From the NCBI GenBank assembly GCA_045637525.1, contig JAZTZP010000116.1, positions 1 to 29,088 of the forward strand: a stretch of 29,088 bases of DNA, read 5' to 3'. This stretch comes from JAZTZP01 sp045637525 (GTDB lineage Bacteria > Bacillota > Clostridia > UBA1381). Positions within the stretch are counted from its first letter, which is position 1. The number at the start of each line of letters is the position of its first letter. The notes under the pieces are model-generated. The model saw only the letters and a program-made list of their open reading frames with translations, searched no databases and was not told the origin of the DNA. A program made the position numbers and the translations under genes. Below are positions 14,009 to 22,081 of this stretch, one piece after another.

Positions 14009-14653
14009 TTACTTATTACAAATCTTCACCATATCGCCGTTTTTGAGACCTGCCGAGTTAGCATCGTCCGTATCTATGTGCATTTCAACGTTAAAATCAT
14101 CTCTTACACGAACCTGAACATCATAGAACTTTGTCGGCTTAACATTCGGGCCGTCTACTAAAACGTCTACGTAATCATTATCATTAATACCGTGTGCCTC
14201 AGCATATTCGGGTGTTAAATGAATGTGACGGTTGGCAATTATTACGCCTTCTTTTAAGTAAACCGTACCTTTAGGGCCAACGATAACTACCTTTTCCGAG
14301 CCCTCTATCTGTCCCGACGGACGAACCGGCGGGCTGACTTTTAATACAAATGTATCGGTTCTTGATATTTCAACCTGAGTATGATTTCTTACAGGTCCGA
14401 GAACTCTCACCTTTTCTATGGAACGAAGTCCGGGGCCTACCAAAGTAACACATTCTTCAGCCGCATATTCTTTTCCCATAAGAGTTTTCTTCTTTGTAAG
14501 CTCATAGCCCTTGCCGAAAAGAGTATCAAGATCTTCACGGGATAAATGAACATGGCGGGCAGATACGCCAACCTTAATCCGACCGTCCTTATCACGTGTA
14601 TATTCATCCACAGCGGATTTAACCGCCGCTTCAATATCTTTTAAGTCAAACAT
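14009..14653 (-). CDS. pduL: Phosphate propanoyltransferase PduL (214 aa)
   Basis: Converts propionyl-CoA and phosphate to propionyl-phosphate and CoA inside the microcompartment, recycling CoA for the aldehyde dehydrogenase. The two PduL repeats are clear, with zinc-binding His motifs ARHVHLS (34 and 36), NRHIHLT (143 and 145) and EMHIDTDD (192). Residues 1-20 (MFDLKDIEAAVKSAVDEY) form an amphipathic helix of the encapsulation-peptide type. AAAGGAAC lies upstream of the start. The 92-bp gap before it contains a strong hairpin (14685-14712). No acetate/propionate kinase is in the window, so the ATP-forming step must be encoded elsewhere. Confidence 0.95.
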   Translation of the reverse strand: MFDLKDIEAAVKSAVDEYTRDKDGRIKVGVSARHVHLSREDLDTLFGKGYELTKKKTLMGKEYAAEECVTLVGPGLRSIEKVRVLGPVRNHTQVEISRTDTFVLKVSPPVRPSGQIEGSEKVVIVGPKGTVYLKEGVIIANRHIHLTPEYAEAHGINDNDYVDVLVDGPNVKPTKFYDVQVRVRDDFNVEMHIDTDDANSAGLKNGDMVKICNK

Positions 14654-14684
14654 ATGATTTTGTTCCTTTCAGATAATTTTCCGG

Positions 14685-14712
14685 GCCTGCCGGCATTAAA
14701 TTGCCGGCAGAC
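14685..14712 (-). promoter_or_regulatory. Intergenic hairpin between a BMC-H gene and pduL
   Basis: GCCTGCCGGCA (14685-14695) pairs with TGCCGGCAGAC (14702-14712) with one wobble and a 6-nt loop. There is no T-run after it on the minus strand. It may act as an mRNA processing or stability element that sets the ratio of shell protein to enzyme. Confidence 0.5.
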
Positions 14713-14745
14713 CTGTTTTGTTTTACAAAAAATCCGCTTTGAAAA

Positions 14746-15021
14746 TTACTTAAGTGTTGGCAAAATCTTTTCAACATCACCGTGAGGACGCGGTATAACG
14801 TGAACAGCTATAACCTCACCTAAGTGTGATGCAGAATTGCTTCCTGCTTCAACGGCAGCCTTAACAGCTCCAACGTCACCTCTGATCATAACGCTTACAA
14901 GACCTGAGCCTATTTTCTCTGTACCCATAAGTGTCACGTTTGCAGCCTTAACCATTGCATCGGCTGCCTCAATTGCGGCAACAAGACCTCTTGTTTCTAC
15001 CATTCCAAGTGCTTCCATCAT
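14746..15021 (-). CDS. BMC-H shell protein, PduA/PduJ type (91 aa)
   Basis: A standard single-domain shell hexamer: EALGMVETRGLVAAIEAADAM at the N-terminus, the pore motif KIGSGL, RGDVGAVKAAVEAG, and the IPRPH..VEKILP end. It forms hexagonal shell tiles whose central pore admits small metabolites such as propanediol. It is almost the same protein as the BMC-H genes at 19369 and 19758, and the DNA is also closely similar, which points to recent duplication. AGGAAG lies upstream; initiation may be at either of two adjacent ATG codons. Confidence 0.95.
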   Translation of the reverse strand: MMEALGMVETRGLVAAIEAADAMVKAANVTLMGTEKIGSGLVSVMIRGDVGAVKAAVEAGSNSASHLGEVIAVHVIPRPHGDVEKILPTLK

Positions 15022-15090
15022 AGTTAATTCTTCCTTTCATTAATTAAATTATAGGCAAATGCAAAGTGAAAACACCTCGCATTTGAATAT

Positions 15091-15360
15091 TTACATATCA
15101 AAAAATTTAACAATTTCCTCGTGAGGACTTGCAATAACCTCACATCCGAAAATTTCACCCAAACGGCTTGCAGCAGCACTGCCCGCCTCGATTGCGGCAG
15201 TAACAGCATCCACCTTTCCGGCAATTATAAGAGTAACCAAACGACCGCCAAGACGTTTCTCAGTATGGACAAGACGTACCTCTGCCGCCTTTGTCATAGC
15301 GTCAAGCCCTTCTATTGCGGCAACAAGACCCTGAACCTCAAGTAAACCTATTGAATTCAT
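15091..15360 (-). CDS. BMC-H shell protein with a divergent pore (89 aa)
   Basis: Single BMC domain (NSIGLLEVQGLVAAIEGLDAM; AGKVDAVTAAIEAGSAAA; VIASPHEEIVKFFDM). The pore loop reads KRLGGRL instead of KIGSGL, so the pore should carry more positive charge and may pass a different metabolite. The ATG overlaps the stop of the preceding BMC-H gene (ATGA), so the two are translationally coupled and probably made in equal amounts. Confidence 0.93.
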   Translation of the reverse strand: MNSIGLLEVQGLVAAIEGLDAMTKAAEVRLVHTEKRLGGRLVTLIIAGKVDAVTAAIEAGSAAASRLGEIFGCEVIASPHEEIVKFFDM

Positions 15361-15719
15361 TTTGTCTCCTCCTTTACCGGCATAAAGGACTTAGGCAGCT
15401 TTTTATTATACTTATCCTTGTTGATGTCCATAAGATACGCCATGTTTTCTACTCCCTCTCCGGGATTTGCTATCACATGAGAAACAATATATTTGCCTTT
15501 TGATTTTGCATAAGCCACGCCGGCCTCAACAGCCGCCTGAACAGCCGCAACCTCGCCTTCCATCTTAACCACCATTACAAGCGGAGCCGGAACGTCCGGA
15601 GAAATCGGTCTGTTTCTGTCAAATGCTATTATGCGAACATCTGCAGCTTTCGCCGCAACATCGCCTACGCAAACAGCCGTAGTAAAGCTGTAAACCTCAA
15701 TTAAACCTATTGCTTTCAT
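15357..15719 (-). CDS. Longer BMC-H-type shell protein (120 aa)
   Basis: A BMC fold (KAIGLIEVYSFTTAVCVGDVAAKAADV; GEVAAVQAAVEAGVAYA; VIANPGEGVENM) with an insertion (DRNRPISPDVPAP) at the pore side and a basic tail of about 24 residues after the domain (DKYNKKLPKSFMPVKEETK). The tail could face the lumen or the neighbouring tile. It lies 29 bp after the aldehyde dehydrogenase gene. It is a minor shell component of uncertain role, distinct from the three canonical BMC-H proteins here. Confidence 0.88.
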   Translation of the reverse strand: MKAIGLIEVYSFTTAVCVGDVAAKAADVRIIAFDRNRPISPDVPAPLVMVVKMEGEVAAVQAAVEAGVAYAKSKGKYIVSHVIANPGEGVENMAYLMDINKDKYNKKLPKSFMPVKEETK

Positions 15720-15748
15720 TAACTTAACCTCTCGTTTTCAAAGTCAGA

Positions 15749-17146
15749 TTATACAATGTGCAATCCGTCTACCATCACACATCTTCTGTGTCTTGTAAAC
15801 GAATGTGCCGCCGTTAAGCCTTCGCCTGTCGGTCCGGCAATTGTGAAGGTTGTGTAGCCCTCGCCGCCGGCGCCTATTCCGGCATATGAAGGTGCGTTCT
15901 TTACGAATATCGTAGTTTCAACCGCTCTTGCAAACTTTGTAAGATGGTCGATGTTCTTTGAATGAATATGAGCCGAATGACGGTTTCCGTGCTCAGCTAA
16001 AACAGCACACTCTATCGCCTCATCTATGTCTGAAACTCTGACAATCGCAAGTATCGGCATCATCATTTCCACCTGTACAAACGGATGATCCGCCGTAGTT
16101 TCGCATATGATAAGTCTCGGATCAGCATCAATACCGATAGCCGCCAGGAACTTTCTTGCATCTCTGCCTACCCAGTCCTTGTTTATTCCGTATTTGCCGT
16201 TTTTCTCAACTAAGCAAACTTTCATGAGTGCGTCAACCTGCTCACCCTTTATGAGGTATGCGCCGTTTCTTTGCATAGAATCCATAAGTCTGTCTGCTAC
16301 ATTGTCAAATACAAAGCATTCTTTTTCAGCAATACACGGTAAGTTGTTGTCAAAGCTTGCACCTTTTACTATATCAGCGCCTGCCTTTTCAATATCAGCC
16401 GTATCGTCTACAATTACCGGTGGATTTCCGGCACCTGCACCAATTGCCTTCTTTCCTGATGAAAGCAAAGCCTTTACAACGCCCGGACCACCTGTTGCAA
16501 CAAGCATTCTCACAATCGGAGACGCCATCATCTCATCCGAAGATTCCTTTGTAGGATTCTTTACTGATACAACAAGATTTTCAGGGCCGCCTGCTTCAAG
16601 TATTGCTCTGTTTACTAAATCAACAGCATAGTTTGCTATTTCCTTTGCATTCGGATGCGGATTGAATACTACACCGTTTCCGCCTGCAATCATTCCTATC
16701 GAATTACATATAACCGTCTCACTCGGGTTAGTTGACGGTGTAATACTTCCTATTACTCCGTAAGGTGCCATTTCAACCAGTGTCATACCGCAGTCGCCTG
16801 TGAATGCTGTCGGTCTTAAGTCTTCCGTTCCGGGAGTCTTGTTTGCTACGAGCTGATGCTTTATAATCTTATCCGACACTCTTCCCATTCCGGTTTCACG
16901 AACACCGAGCTCCGCCATGTTTTCGGCTTCTTTAAGCGTAAGCTCTCTGATTTTCTGAATCATCTTCTCACGCTGTTCTATGGTATATGATCTGTATTGC
17001 TTATATGCCTTATCAACAGCAGTCAAAGCATCTGACATAGAATCAAAAACGCCCTTAAGTCTTGTAGCCGAAGCCTGAGAATCGCCTGATTTCATCGACT
17101 TTATAACGCTCAAAACTATATCACTGATATCGCTTTCTGTAATCAT
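15749..17146 (-). CDS. pduP: CoA-acylating propionaldehyde dehydrogenase (465 aa)
   Basis: Oxidises propanal to propionyl-CoA with NAD+. The catalytic Cys is C271 in GASFDNNLPCIAEKE. The cofactor region (SITPSTNPSETVICNSIGM) and C-terminal GPTGEGLTAAHSFTRHRR are typical of PduP/EutE enzymes. Residues 1-18 (MITESDISDIVLSVIKSM) form an amphipathic helix, followed by a flexible linker, which is the usual N-terminal encapsulation peptide. It lies between the PduT-type shell gene and a BMC-H gene. The length is normal for the family. Confidence 0.95.
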   Translation of the reverse strand: MITESDISDIVLSVIKSMKSGDSQASATRLKGVFDSMSDALTAVDKAYKQYRSYTIEQREKMIQKIRELTLKEAENMAELGVRETGMGRVSDKIIKHQLVANKTPGTEDLRPTAFTGDCGMTLVEMAPYGVIGSITPSTNPSETVICNSIGMIAGGNGVVFNPHPNAKEIANYAVDLVNRAILEAGGPENLVVSVKNPTKESSDEMMASPIVRMLVATGGPGVVKALLSSGKKAIGAGAGNPPVIVDDTADIEKAGADIVKGASFDNNLPCIAEKECFVFDNVADRLMDSMQRNGAYLIKGEQVDALMKVCLVEKNGKYGINKDWVGRDARKFLAAIGIDADPRLIICETTADHPFVQVEMMMPILAIVRVSDIDEAIECAVLAEHGNRHSAHIHSKNIDHLTKFARAVETTIFVKNAPSYAGIGAGGEGYTTFTIAGPTGEGLTAAHSFTRHRRCVMVDGLHIV

Positions 17147-17173
17147 ATTAATCTCTTCCTTTCTTGTGAGAAT

Positions 17174-17722
17174 TTAAAGTATTGTCTTCCACAGCTTCGG
17201 ATCGGGTCTTGCAATTACCGAGCTGTCAACAATCATACCTTCGTCTCCCACAGCTTTAACAGCCCTTTCAATCGCAGAAGTAACTGCCGCAACCTCTCCT
17301 GTGAGGAAAATATAAGACTTTCCGCACATTCCTCTTGCAAGACGCAGTTCTATAAGCGAAACAACAGCTGTTTTTGCAGCAATATCTGCCGCCACAATTG
17401 CCGATGCAACGGAGAATGTTTCCATAACACCGAGTGCATTAACCTCACCCGGGTCGGATGCTCCGTATATTGCCGGAAAAATATCCTCATGCGGATTTCC
17501 GAGCACAAAGCTGTCTATAAGCTTGTCGGCATATTTTGTTTTTGCGCTGTCTACTGCAGCACGAACGGCGCTTAAATCGCCCTTTATTATAACTATGTAC
17601 TTTCCCGGACAAACAGTCTGAGCTTCTATTATCTCAACATCAGATGTTTTAACCATAAGGTCCGCCGCCTGTACACCAAGGGAAACAGTAACATATTCAA
17701 CCATTCCGATTGCCTTATTCAT
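17174..17722 (-). CDS. pduT: PduT-type BMC-T shell protein with Fe-S pore (182 aa)
   Basis: Two BMC domains in tandem (1-90 and 95-182) make a trimer. Cys38 in QTVCPGKY is at the same position as Cys38 of PduT, which holds a [4Fe-4S] cluster in the trimer pore. The gene is 3 bp after the pduS-like gene, its known partner for moving electrons across the shell. In cobalamin-type Pdu compartments this pair serves cobalamin reduction. Here the dehydratase is a glycyl radical enzyme, so its electrons must be used for something else. Confidence 0.93.
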   Translation of the reverse strand: MNKAIGMVEYVTVSLGVQAADLMVKTSDVEIIEAQTVCPGKYIVIIKGDLSAVRAAVDSAKTKYADKLIDSFVLGNPHEDIFPAIYGASDPGEVNALGVMETFSVASAIVAADIAAKTAVVSLIELRLARGMCGKSYIFLTGEVAAVTSAIERAVKAVGDEGMIVDSSVIARPDPKLWKTIL

Positions 17723-17725
17723 TTA

Positions 17726-19063
17726 CTACTTCCTTTCCTTTACTCTGATTTTTATGAAATTACTTGTTATTTCTTCAACAGTTCCGTCTGCCGGGCAATG
17801 AAGCGGTATTGAAAGACCGTCAGTCGCTTCAGCAATTATTGTCTCAGCCTTCACATCATCGTTTTCCGATACAACGGGCTTTGCCGGCACTCCGATATTT
17901 TGTCTTAAGTTTATCCTGATATATTCAGGCATCTGTACATTTTCGTCAATCGGAGCGGGAACATCATATTTTGTAAGTCCGAGTCTTTCCGTAAGTCTTT
18001 TTACGGGCAGGCGTCTGTATTCACGCATCGGATTTATCTCAGCCGGCTCACGCAACTCTAGCTTCAAGCCGTTTTTACGAAGACCGTCTCTGAACTCGCC
18101 GATCAATGAGCGCGGACTCAGTCCCTGCATACACGCATACATTTCGCACACTCCGCATTGCGAACAATACTGAGAGTTTATAAGTGCCTTTATGTCAGCC
18201 GCCCTGTTCACCCCGTTTGCAATTGCGTTCATAAACGCATGAGGCTCAATCGGATGACCGAGCTGATTTCTCGGACATAAATCCGTACACATTCTGCAAT
18301 GACAGCAAGTGCTCATTGCACGCTTTACGGAGTTTGAAGTCCGCTCACGGCGTTTTGATATAACCGTCAGATTTTCCGGAAGCACCAAAATTCCGTTTGT
18401 CGTTTTTGTAACGGTATCGGTTAATTTTGCCGGTTTTCCCGTCATCGGTCCGCCGTTTATAAATCCGGGGCTGTCGCACGTTACTCCGCCGCAAAGCTTT
18501 ATAAGATGCGATATTTCAGTTCCTATCGGCACTCTTAATGTCTTCGGCTCTTTTACCTCGCCTGCTACGGTTACATATTTATGAGTAACCGGCTTCTTAG
18601 CCTTAAAAGCATGGTATATATCAAGCATGGTTTCAACGTTATATACGATAACTCCGCATTCTATCGGCAAACCTCCCGATTTCACACGTCTGCCGGTTGT
18701 TTCATATATAAGAACAACCTCATCACCTATCGGATATATCTCCTCAAGAAGACAAACCTTGCCGTGGGGATATTCACCTATCAGCGACTCTACCGCATCT
18801 ACCGTTTGTTTATATGCTTTTTTCACAGCAACTATAAAGCTTGCATCTATATTTTTTGCAATAAGTTCAAGGGTACCGAGAATTTCACCGGTATACTTTT
18901 CAAGCAGCTGTCTGTGCGGTTTGAAAAGCGGCTCACATTCTGCACAGTTCAGAATTATAACATCAGCCTTTTCATTAAGCTTTGCATATGCCGGGAACCC
19001 GGCGCCGCCTGCTCCGGCAATGCCGCAGACACGCATTCTTTCCTGCAAGTCCGAAATATGCAT
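17726..19063 (-). CDS. pduS: PduS/RnfC-type Fe-S flavoprotein (about 445 aa)
   Basis: The N-terminal RnfC-like region has GIAGAGGAGFPAYAKL (about residues 14-29), the NADH/flavin site. Two [4Fe-4S] motifs follow: CxxCxxCxxxC in TCCHCRMCTDLCPRN and CSQCGVCEMYAC about 45 residues later. The end looks like a small barrel-sandwich domain (PLHCPADGTVEEI). I chose the ATG at 19061-19063, because the AAAGGA upstream touches the earlier ATG at 19073-19075. PduS takes electrons from NADH and passes them to PduT. Together they may reoxidise NADH within the compartment. Confidence 0.9.
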   Translation of the reverse strand: MHISDLQERMRVCGIAGAGGAGFPAYAKLNEKADVIILNCAECEPLFKPHRQLLEKYTGEILGTLELIAKNIDASFIVAVKKAYKQTVDAVESLIGEYPHGKVCLLEEIYPIGDEVVLIYETTGRRVKSGGLPIECGVIVYNVETMLDIYHAFKAKKPVTHKYVTVAGEVKEPKTLRVPIGTEISHLIKLCGGVTCDSPGFINGGPMTGKPAKLTDTVTKTTNGILVLPENLTVISKRRERTSNSVKRAMSTCCHCRMCTDLCPRNQLGHPIEPHAFMNAIANGVNRAADIKALINSQYCSQCGVCEMYACMQGLSPRSLIGEFRDGLRKNGLKLELREPAEINPMREYRRLPVKRLTERLGLTKYDVPAPIDENVQMPEYIRINLRQNIGVPAKPVVSENDDVKAETIIAEATDGLSIPLHCPADGTVEEITSNFIKIRVKERK

Positions 19064-19096
19064 AAATCCAACCATTCCTTTCCCAAATCAACAAAA

Positions 19097-19357
19097 TCAA
19101 TCAAGCTCCGGGGCATCATCAATTATTCCCACAATTGCGGCATCAACCGGTGCGTTTTCGGCATCGCAGCCTATTCTTGCCGCACTGCCGAAAGCTATAA
19201 GAACGTATTCACCGATTCCGGCACCAACGTTATCAATTGCCACAAAACGCCCCTTATCCATGTTTTTCAGCGGCTCAATTATCATAAACTTATTTCCAAT
19301 AAGCTTTTCATTTTTTCGTGTTGAAACAACACTTCCGACAACTTTTCCGATAATCAT
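19097..19357 (-). CDS. pduN: BMC-P vertex protein, EutN/CcmL/PduN type (86 aa)
   Basis: The protein begins MIIGKVVGSVVSTRKNEKLIG, the standard start of BMC-P, with GAGIGEYVLIAFGSAAR in the middle and DAAIVGIID at the end. It forms pentamers that cap the twelve vertices of the shell. The acidic tail APELD is short. It is the only BMC-P gene in the locus, so it should supply all vertices. It lies between the dual-start BMC-H gene and pduS. Confidence 0.95.
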   Translation of the reverse strand: MIIGKVVGSVVSTRKNEKLIGNKFMIIEPLKNMDKGRFVAIDNVGAGIGEYVLIAFGSAARIGCDAENAPVDAAIVGIIDDAPELD

Positions 19358-19368
19358 GGAATATCACC

Positions 19369-19746
19369 TTATTTCAAAGCCGGCAAAATCTTTTCAACGT
19401 CGTTGTGAGGACGCGGAATAACGTGTGTAGCGATGATTTCACCGAGGCTTGATGCTGATGCATTTCCTGCCTCAACAGCAGCCTTAACCGCTCCAACGTC
19501 ACCTCTTACCATAACGCTTACGAGTCCTGAACCAATCTTTTCTGTTCCAACGAGTTCAACGTTTGCAGCCTTTAACATTGCGTCAGCCGCTTCGATTGCT
19601 GCAACCAGACCTCTTGTTTCTACCATTCCTAATGCTTCCTGTGCCATTTTTCTTTCCTCCTTAACTACTTTTACGGTTTCTTTCTTTTCTTCTTTTACCG
19701 TCGGCTTTGCCGCGGTCTTTTTCTTAGGCGTTTTTGTCTCTGCCAT
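19369..19746 (-). CDS. BMC-H shell protein with a Lys/Glu-rich N-terminal extension and internal start (125 / 92 aa)
   Basis: Residues 34-125 are a canonical BMC-H protein (AQEALGMVETRGLVAAIEAADAM, pore KIGSGL), nearly the same as its neighbours. Residues 1-33 are an extra low-complexity charged segment (MAETKTPKKKTAAKPTVKEE and on). The first ATG (19744-19746) has GAGGTG 7 nt upstream. The ATG of Met34 (19645-19647) has GGAGG at 19656-19660, 8 nt upstream, so both forms are likely made. This recalls PduB/PduB', where the extended form ties the enzyme core to the shell. No PduB-type BMC-T gene is in this locus. The role of the tail is inferred. Confidence 0.9.
   Translation of the reverse strand: MAETKTPKKKTAAKPTVKEEKKETVKVVKEERKMAQEALGMVETRGLVAAIEAADAMLKAANVELVGTEKIGSGLVSVMVRGDVGAVKAAVEAGNASASSLGEIIATHVIPRPHNDVEKILPALK
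19645..19660 (-). promoter_or_regulatory. Internal ribosome binding site and start of the short BMC-H form
   Basis: GGAGG (19656-19660) 8 nt before ATG (19645-19647), inside the codons for KEERK. It is a better match than the RBS of the long form. Confidence 0.75.
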
Positions 19747-19757
19747 TTTTATTCACC

Positions 19758-20033
19758 TCAGAATTTCGGTAATAACTTTTCAACGTCAGCGTGAGGACGT
19801 GGAAATACGTGTACTGCTACAAGCTCACCAAGACGCTGAGCTGTTGTGCTTCCTGCTTCAACAGCAGCCTTAACTGCACCTACATCGCCTCTTACCATAA
19901 CGCTTACAAGTCCCGAACCTATCTTCTCTGTTCCGATAAGAACAACCTCTGCAGCCTTTACCATTGCATCAGCCGCTTCAACTGCTGCTGTAAGACCTCT
20001 TGTTTCAATCATTCCCAATGCTTCCTGTGCCAT
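19758..20033 (-). CDS. BMC-H shell protein, PduA/PduJ type (91 aa)
   Basis: Canonical hexameric shell protein (AQEALGMIETRGLTAAVEAADAM; pore KIGSGLVSVMVRGDVGAVKAA; FPRPHADVEKLLPKF). It lies 33 bp after the alcohol dehydrogenase gene and 11 bp before the dual-start BMC-H, to which it is a close paralogue. The stop codon overlaps the RBS of the next gene, so the two are probably coupled. With its place in the middle of the operon and three near-identical paralogues, this is likely a major shell tile. Confidence 0.95.
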   Translation of the reverse strand: MAQEALGMIETRGLTAAVEAADAMVKAAEVVLIGTEKIGSGLVSVMVRGDVGAVKAAVEAGSTTAQRLGELVAVHVFPRPHADVEKLLPKF

Positions 20034-20066
20034 TTTAAATTACCTTTCCTTTCTTTATAAGTTATT

Positions 20067-21605
20067 TTACTTATTAATTATTGCTACTTTTAAACCTTCC
20101 ATCTTAAGGTTTGTTATATGTGCTTCATTTATATCCTTAAGCTCAAATCTGTGTGTTATAAGCTCATTCATCGGAAGACCGATAGCCTTTGCTCTCTTTA
20201 AGAAATCAAAAGTTGTTGCGTAGTCTCTTAATGTGTAAACCCATGAACCAACTGTTGTGATTTCCTTTGCACATATATCAAAGTGCGGATTGATTGTTGC
20301 ATCTCCGCCGTTTATAAAGAATCCGAGCTCGCATAAGCCGCCGCCGTTTCTTATAAACTTATATATGTTGCTGTGAGCAACCGGTGAGCCTGTGCACTGG
20401 AATGCAAAATCAGCAAAATAACCGCCGAACGCATCCTTCACACCGTTTGCAAGCTCTTCCTGACCGCTGAAGTTCTTAAAGTTTACGGAATTATCAGCAC
20501 CCATTTTCTTAGCAAAAGCCAGTCTCTTTTCATCTCCGTCAACAGCAACTATGTTTTCGATACCCATAGTTCTTAAAATTGCTATGCATATAAGACCTAT
20601 CGGTCCGCAGCCCTGAACAACCACTCTGCTGTTAAACTTTAAAATTCCCGTTGTCTTAGCACGCTCTACTGCGTGAATAAGAACTGCACACGGCTCTATA
20701 AGTATTCTTGAATCGAGGTCAAGGTCACTAACATTAAATACAGTTGAACCGCCTCTTACAACCAGGTAATCTGCAAACCATCCGTTTAAATGGATGTCGT
20801 CATCCGGAAGAAGTCCGTAAACGTCAGCACCGCCTACGTTCTGCTTATTAAGGTCAAACATCGTAATATCCGGGTTATCCTTAAAAATCATACAAGTTAC
20901 AACCTTGTCGCCGACAGCGAGCGGTTTTCCGGCGCTGTCCTTTTTAACGTTCTTACCCATCTTAACGATTTCGCCCGTTCCCTCGTGACCGAGTACCAGC
21001 GGTATAAGTCCGAACGGATCACGCTTAAACTCGTGTGCGTCCGTACCGCAGACTCCACAGCCTTCTACCTTTACGAGAATATCATCATCTCCGAGCTCCG
21101 GAATAGGGAACTCCTTGATTTCATAATTCTCAAGCTTAGTCAGCATAGCAGCTCTTGATGTCTTTGGTATATCTCCCGAAGCCGTCGGTGCGCCTGCGCC
21201 GCCTGTTCCGAGCTGAGATAAAACCTGCTTTACAATTAATTCAATCTTATCTGCTTCCATATCTATTCTCCTGTCCTGAGCTTTAATCGTGCCTGTCCTG
21301 ATACCGACTGCCGGCACCGTACATGACGGCGCATCCCGGGTGATAAGGAACGTCTCCGTCCCGTCAGTTACCGCTCCGATGCCGAAAAGCACAGCCTTTA
21401 AGCTTTTAGTGCTTTTCATTCTTATAAGAAGCTCTTCTTCTTTCACCGACAGCTTGTATCCGCCAAGCTCAATAAGCTCATATATTAGTAAATCTTTTAG
21501 ATTTTCCGGAACTTCAATCAAAGCCCCGTCTTTTAAACTAAGCACAGCGTCCTTTGCCACTGTCCTCAATTCGTTTATATCATTTATTGTATAGATGTCC
21601 GGCAC
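20067..21605 (-). CDS. Unrecognised N-terminal domain fused to a zinc-dependent alcohol dehydrogenase (512 aa)
   Basis: Residues 1-115 form an alpha/beta domain that I do not recognise (NDINELRTVAKDAVLSLKDG...TGTIKAQDRRID). Residues 116-133 (MEADKIELIVKQVLSQLG) look like an encapsulation peptide. From about 155 on it is a medium-chain Zn alcohol dehydrogenase: GCGVCGTD (Cys186), GHEGTG (His207, Glu208), a Rossmann GCGPIGL. The structural-zinc cysteine cluster is absent. It would reduce propanal or lactaldehyde with NADH. The long form starts at GTG 21603-21605 behind GAGGAGG. An ATG at 21258-21260 has AGGAGA 6 nt upstream and would give a 397-aa enzyme with a normal N-terminal peptide. The start overlaps the upstream gene by 22 bp. 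Confidence 0.88.
   Translation of the reverse strand: MPDIYTINDINELRTVAKDAVLSLKDGALIEVPENLKDLLIYELIELGGYKLSVKEEELLIRMKSTKSLKAVLFGIGAVTDGTETFLITRDAPSCTVPAVGIRTGTIKAQDRRIDMEADKIELIVKQVLSQLGTGGAGAPTASGDIPKTSRAAMLTKLENYEIKEFPIPELGDDDILVKVEGCGVCGTDAHEFKRDPFGLIPLVLGHEGTGEIVKMGKNVKKDSAGKPLAVGDKVVTCMIFKDNPDITMFDLNKQNVGGADVYGLLPDDDIHLNGWFADYLVVRGGSTVFNVSDLDLDSRILIEPCAVLIHAVERAKTTGILKFNSRVVVQGCGPIGLICIAILRTMGIENIVAVDGDEKRLAFAKKMGADNSVNFKNFSGQEELANGVKDAFGGYFADFAFQCTGSPVAHSNIYKFIRNGGGLCELGFFINGGDATINPHFDICAKEITTVGSWVYTLRDYATTFDFLKRAKAIGLPMNELITHRFELKDINEAHITNLKMEGLKVAIINK
21258..21275 (-). promoter_or_regulatory. Internal ribosome binding site and start of the alcohol dehydrogenase part
   Basis: AGGAGA followed by ATAGAT and ATG (21258-21260), in frame, exactly where the encapsulation-peptide-like helix begins. 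Confidence 0.65.
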
Positions 21606-22078
21606 AGCAATTCCTCCTCAGCGACCTTTGCTGCATATTCACCTAAAAACGTGTCAAGCTCTTCGGTGCCGCCGCTTACTCCGATTCCTCCGACTACTTT
21701 TCCGCCGACCTTAATCGGTTCACCGCCGCCGAATATTACTATACGGTTCTGATTGGTGAACTGTATTCCGTAAAGCGACTCGCCGGGCTGACTGAGTTTT
21801 TTAAGCTCCTTGGTAGACATTTTAAGCGATGCGGATGTGTATGCCTTGTTAAGAGCAATATCGTAGCTTGCGATAAAAGAGTCGTCTGTGCAGTGAACAA
21901 GAACAGGTCTTGCTCCCTCGTTTACTATCGCAACCACAGCCTTAACGCCAACCTCCGCCGCTTTTTCCTCTACTCTTTCGGATATTCTTTTTGCAGCATC
22001 AAGCGTAATCCTTATACCGGATGCCCCAACTGCCGAAATAACCGCCGAAACAATCTTTTCTATATCCTTTTCATTCAT
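21584..22078 (-). CDS. GlcG/HbpS-type protein, like the PduO C-terminal domain (164 aa)
   Basis: The DUF336/HbpS fold is seen in ITLDAAKRISERVEEKAAEVG, VAIVNEGARPVLVHCTDDSFIASYDIALNKAYTS and the Gly-rich end GGGEPIKVGGKVVGGIGVSGGT. This domain is the C-terminal, heme-binding half of PduO; the adenosyltransferase half is absent, as expected without a B12 enzyme. Residues 1-18 (MNEKDIEKIVSAVISAVG) match the encapsulation-peptide pattern, so it is probably inside the compartment. Its job there is unknown; redox or heme binding is possible. It begins 3 bp after the aldolase gene and its end overlaps the alcohol dehydrogenase start. Confidence 0.88.
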   Translation of the reverse strand: MNEKDIEKIVSAVISAVGASGIRITLDAAKRISERVEEKAAEVGVKAVVAIVNEGARPVLVHCTDDSFIASYDIALNKAYTSASLKMSTKELKKLSQPGESLYGIQFTNQNRIVIFGGGEPIKVGGKVVGGIGVSGGTEELDTFLGEYAAKVAEEELLCRTSIQ

Positions 22079-22081
22079 GGC

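Noticed and set aside
18581..19421. Two long plus-strand frames over pduS and pduN
   Set aside because: They are shadows of genes with clear family motifs on the minus strand.
21584..22078. Full PduO cobalamin adenosyltransferase
   Set aside because: Only the GlcG/HbpS-like C-terminal domain is present; the adenosyltransferase domain is absent.
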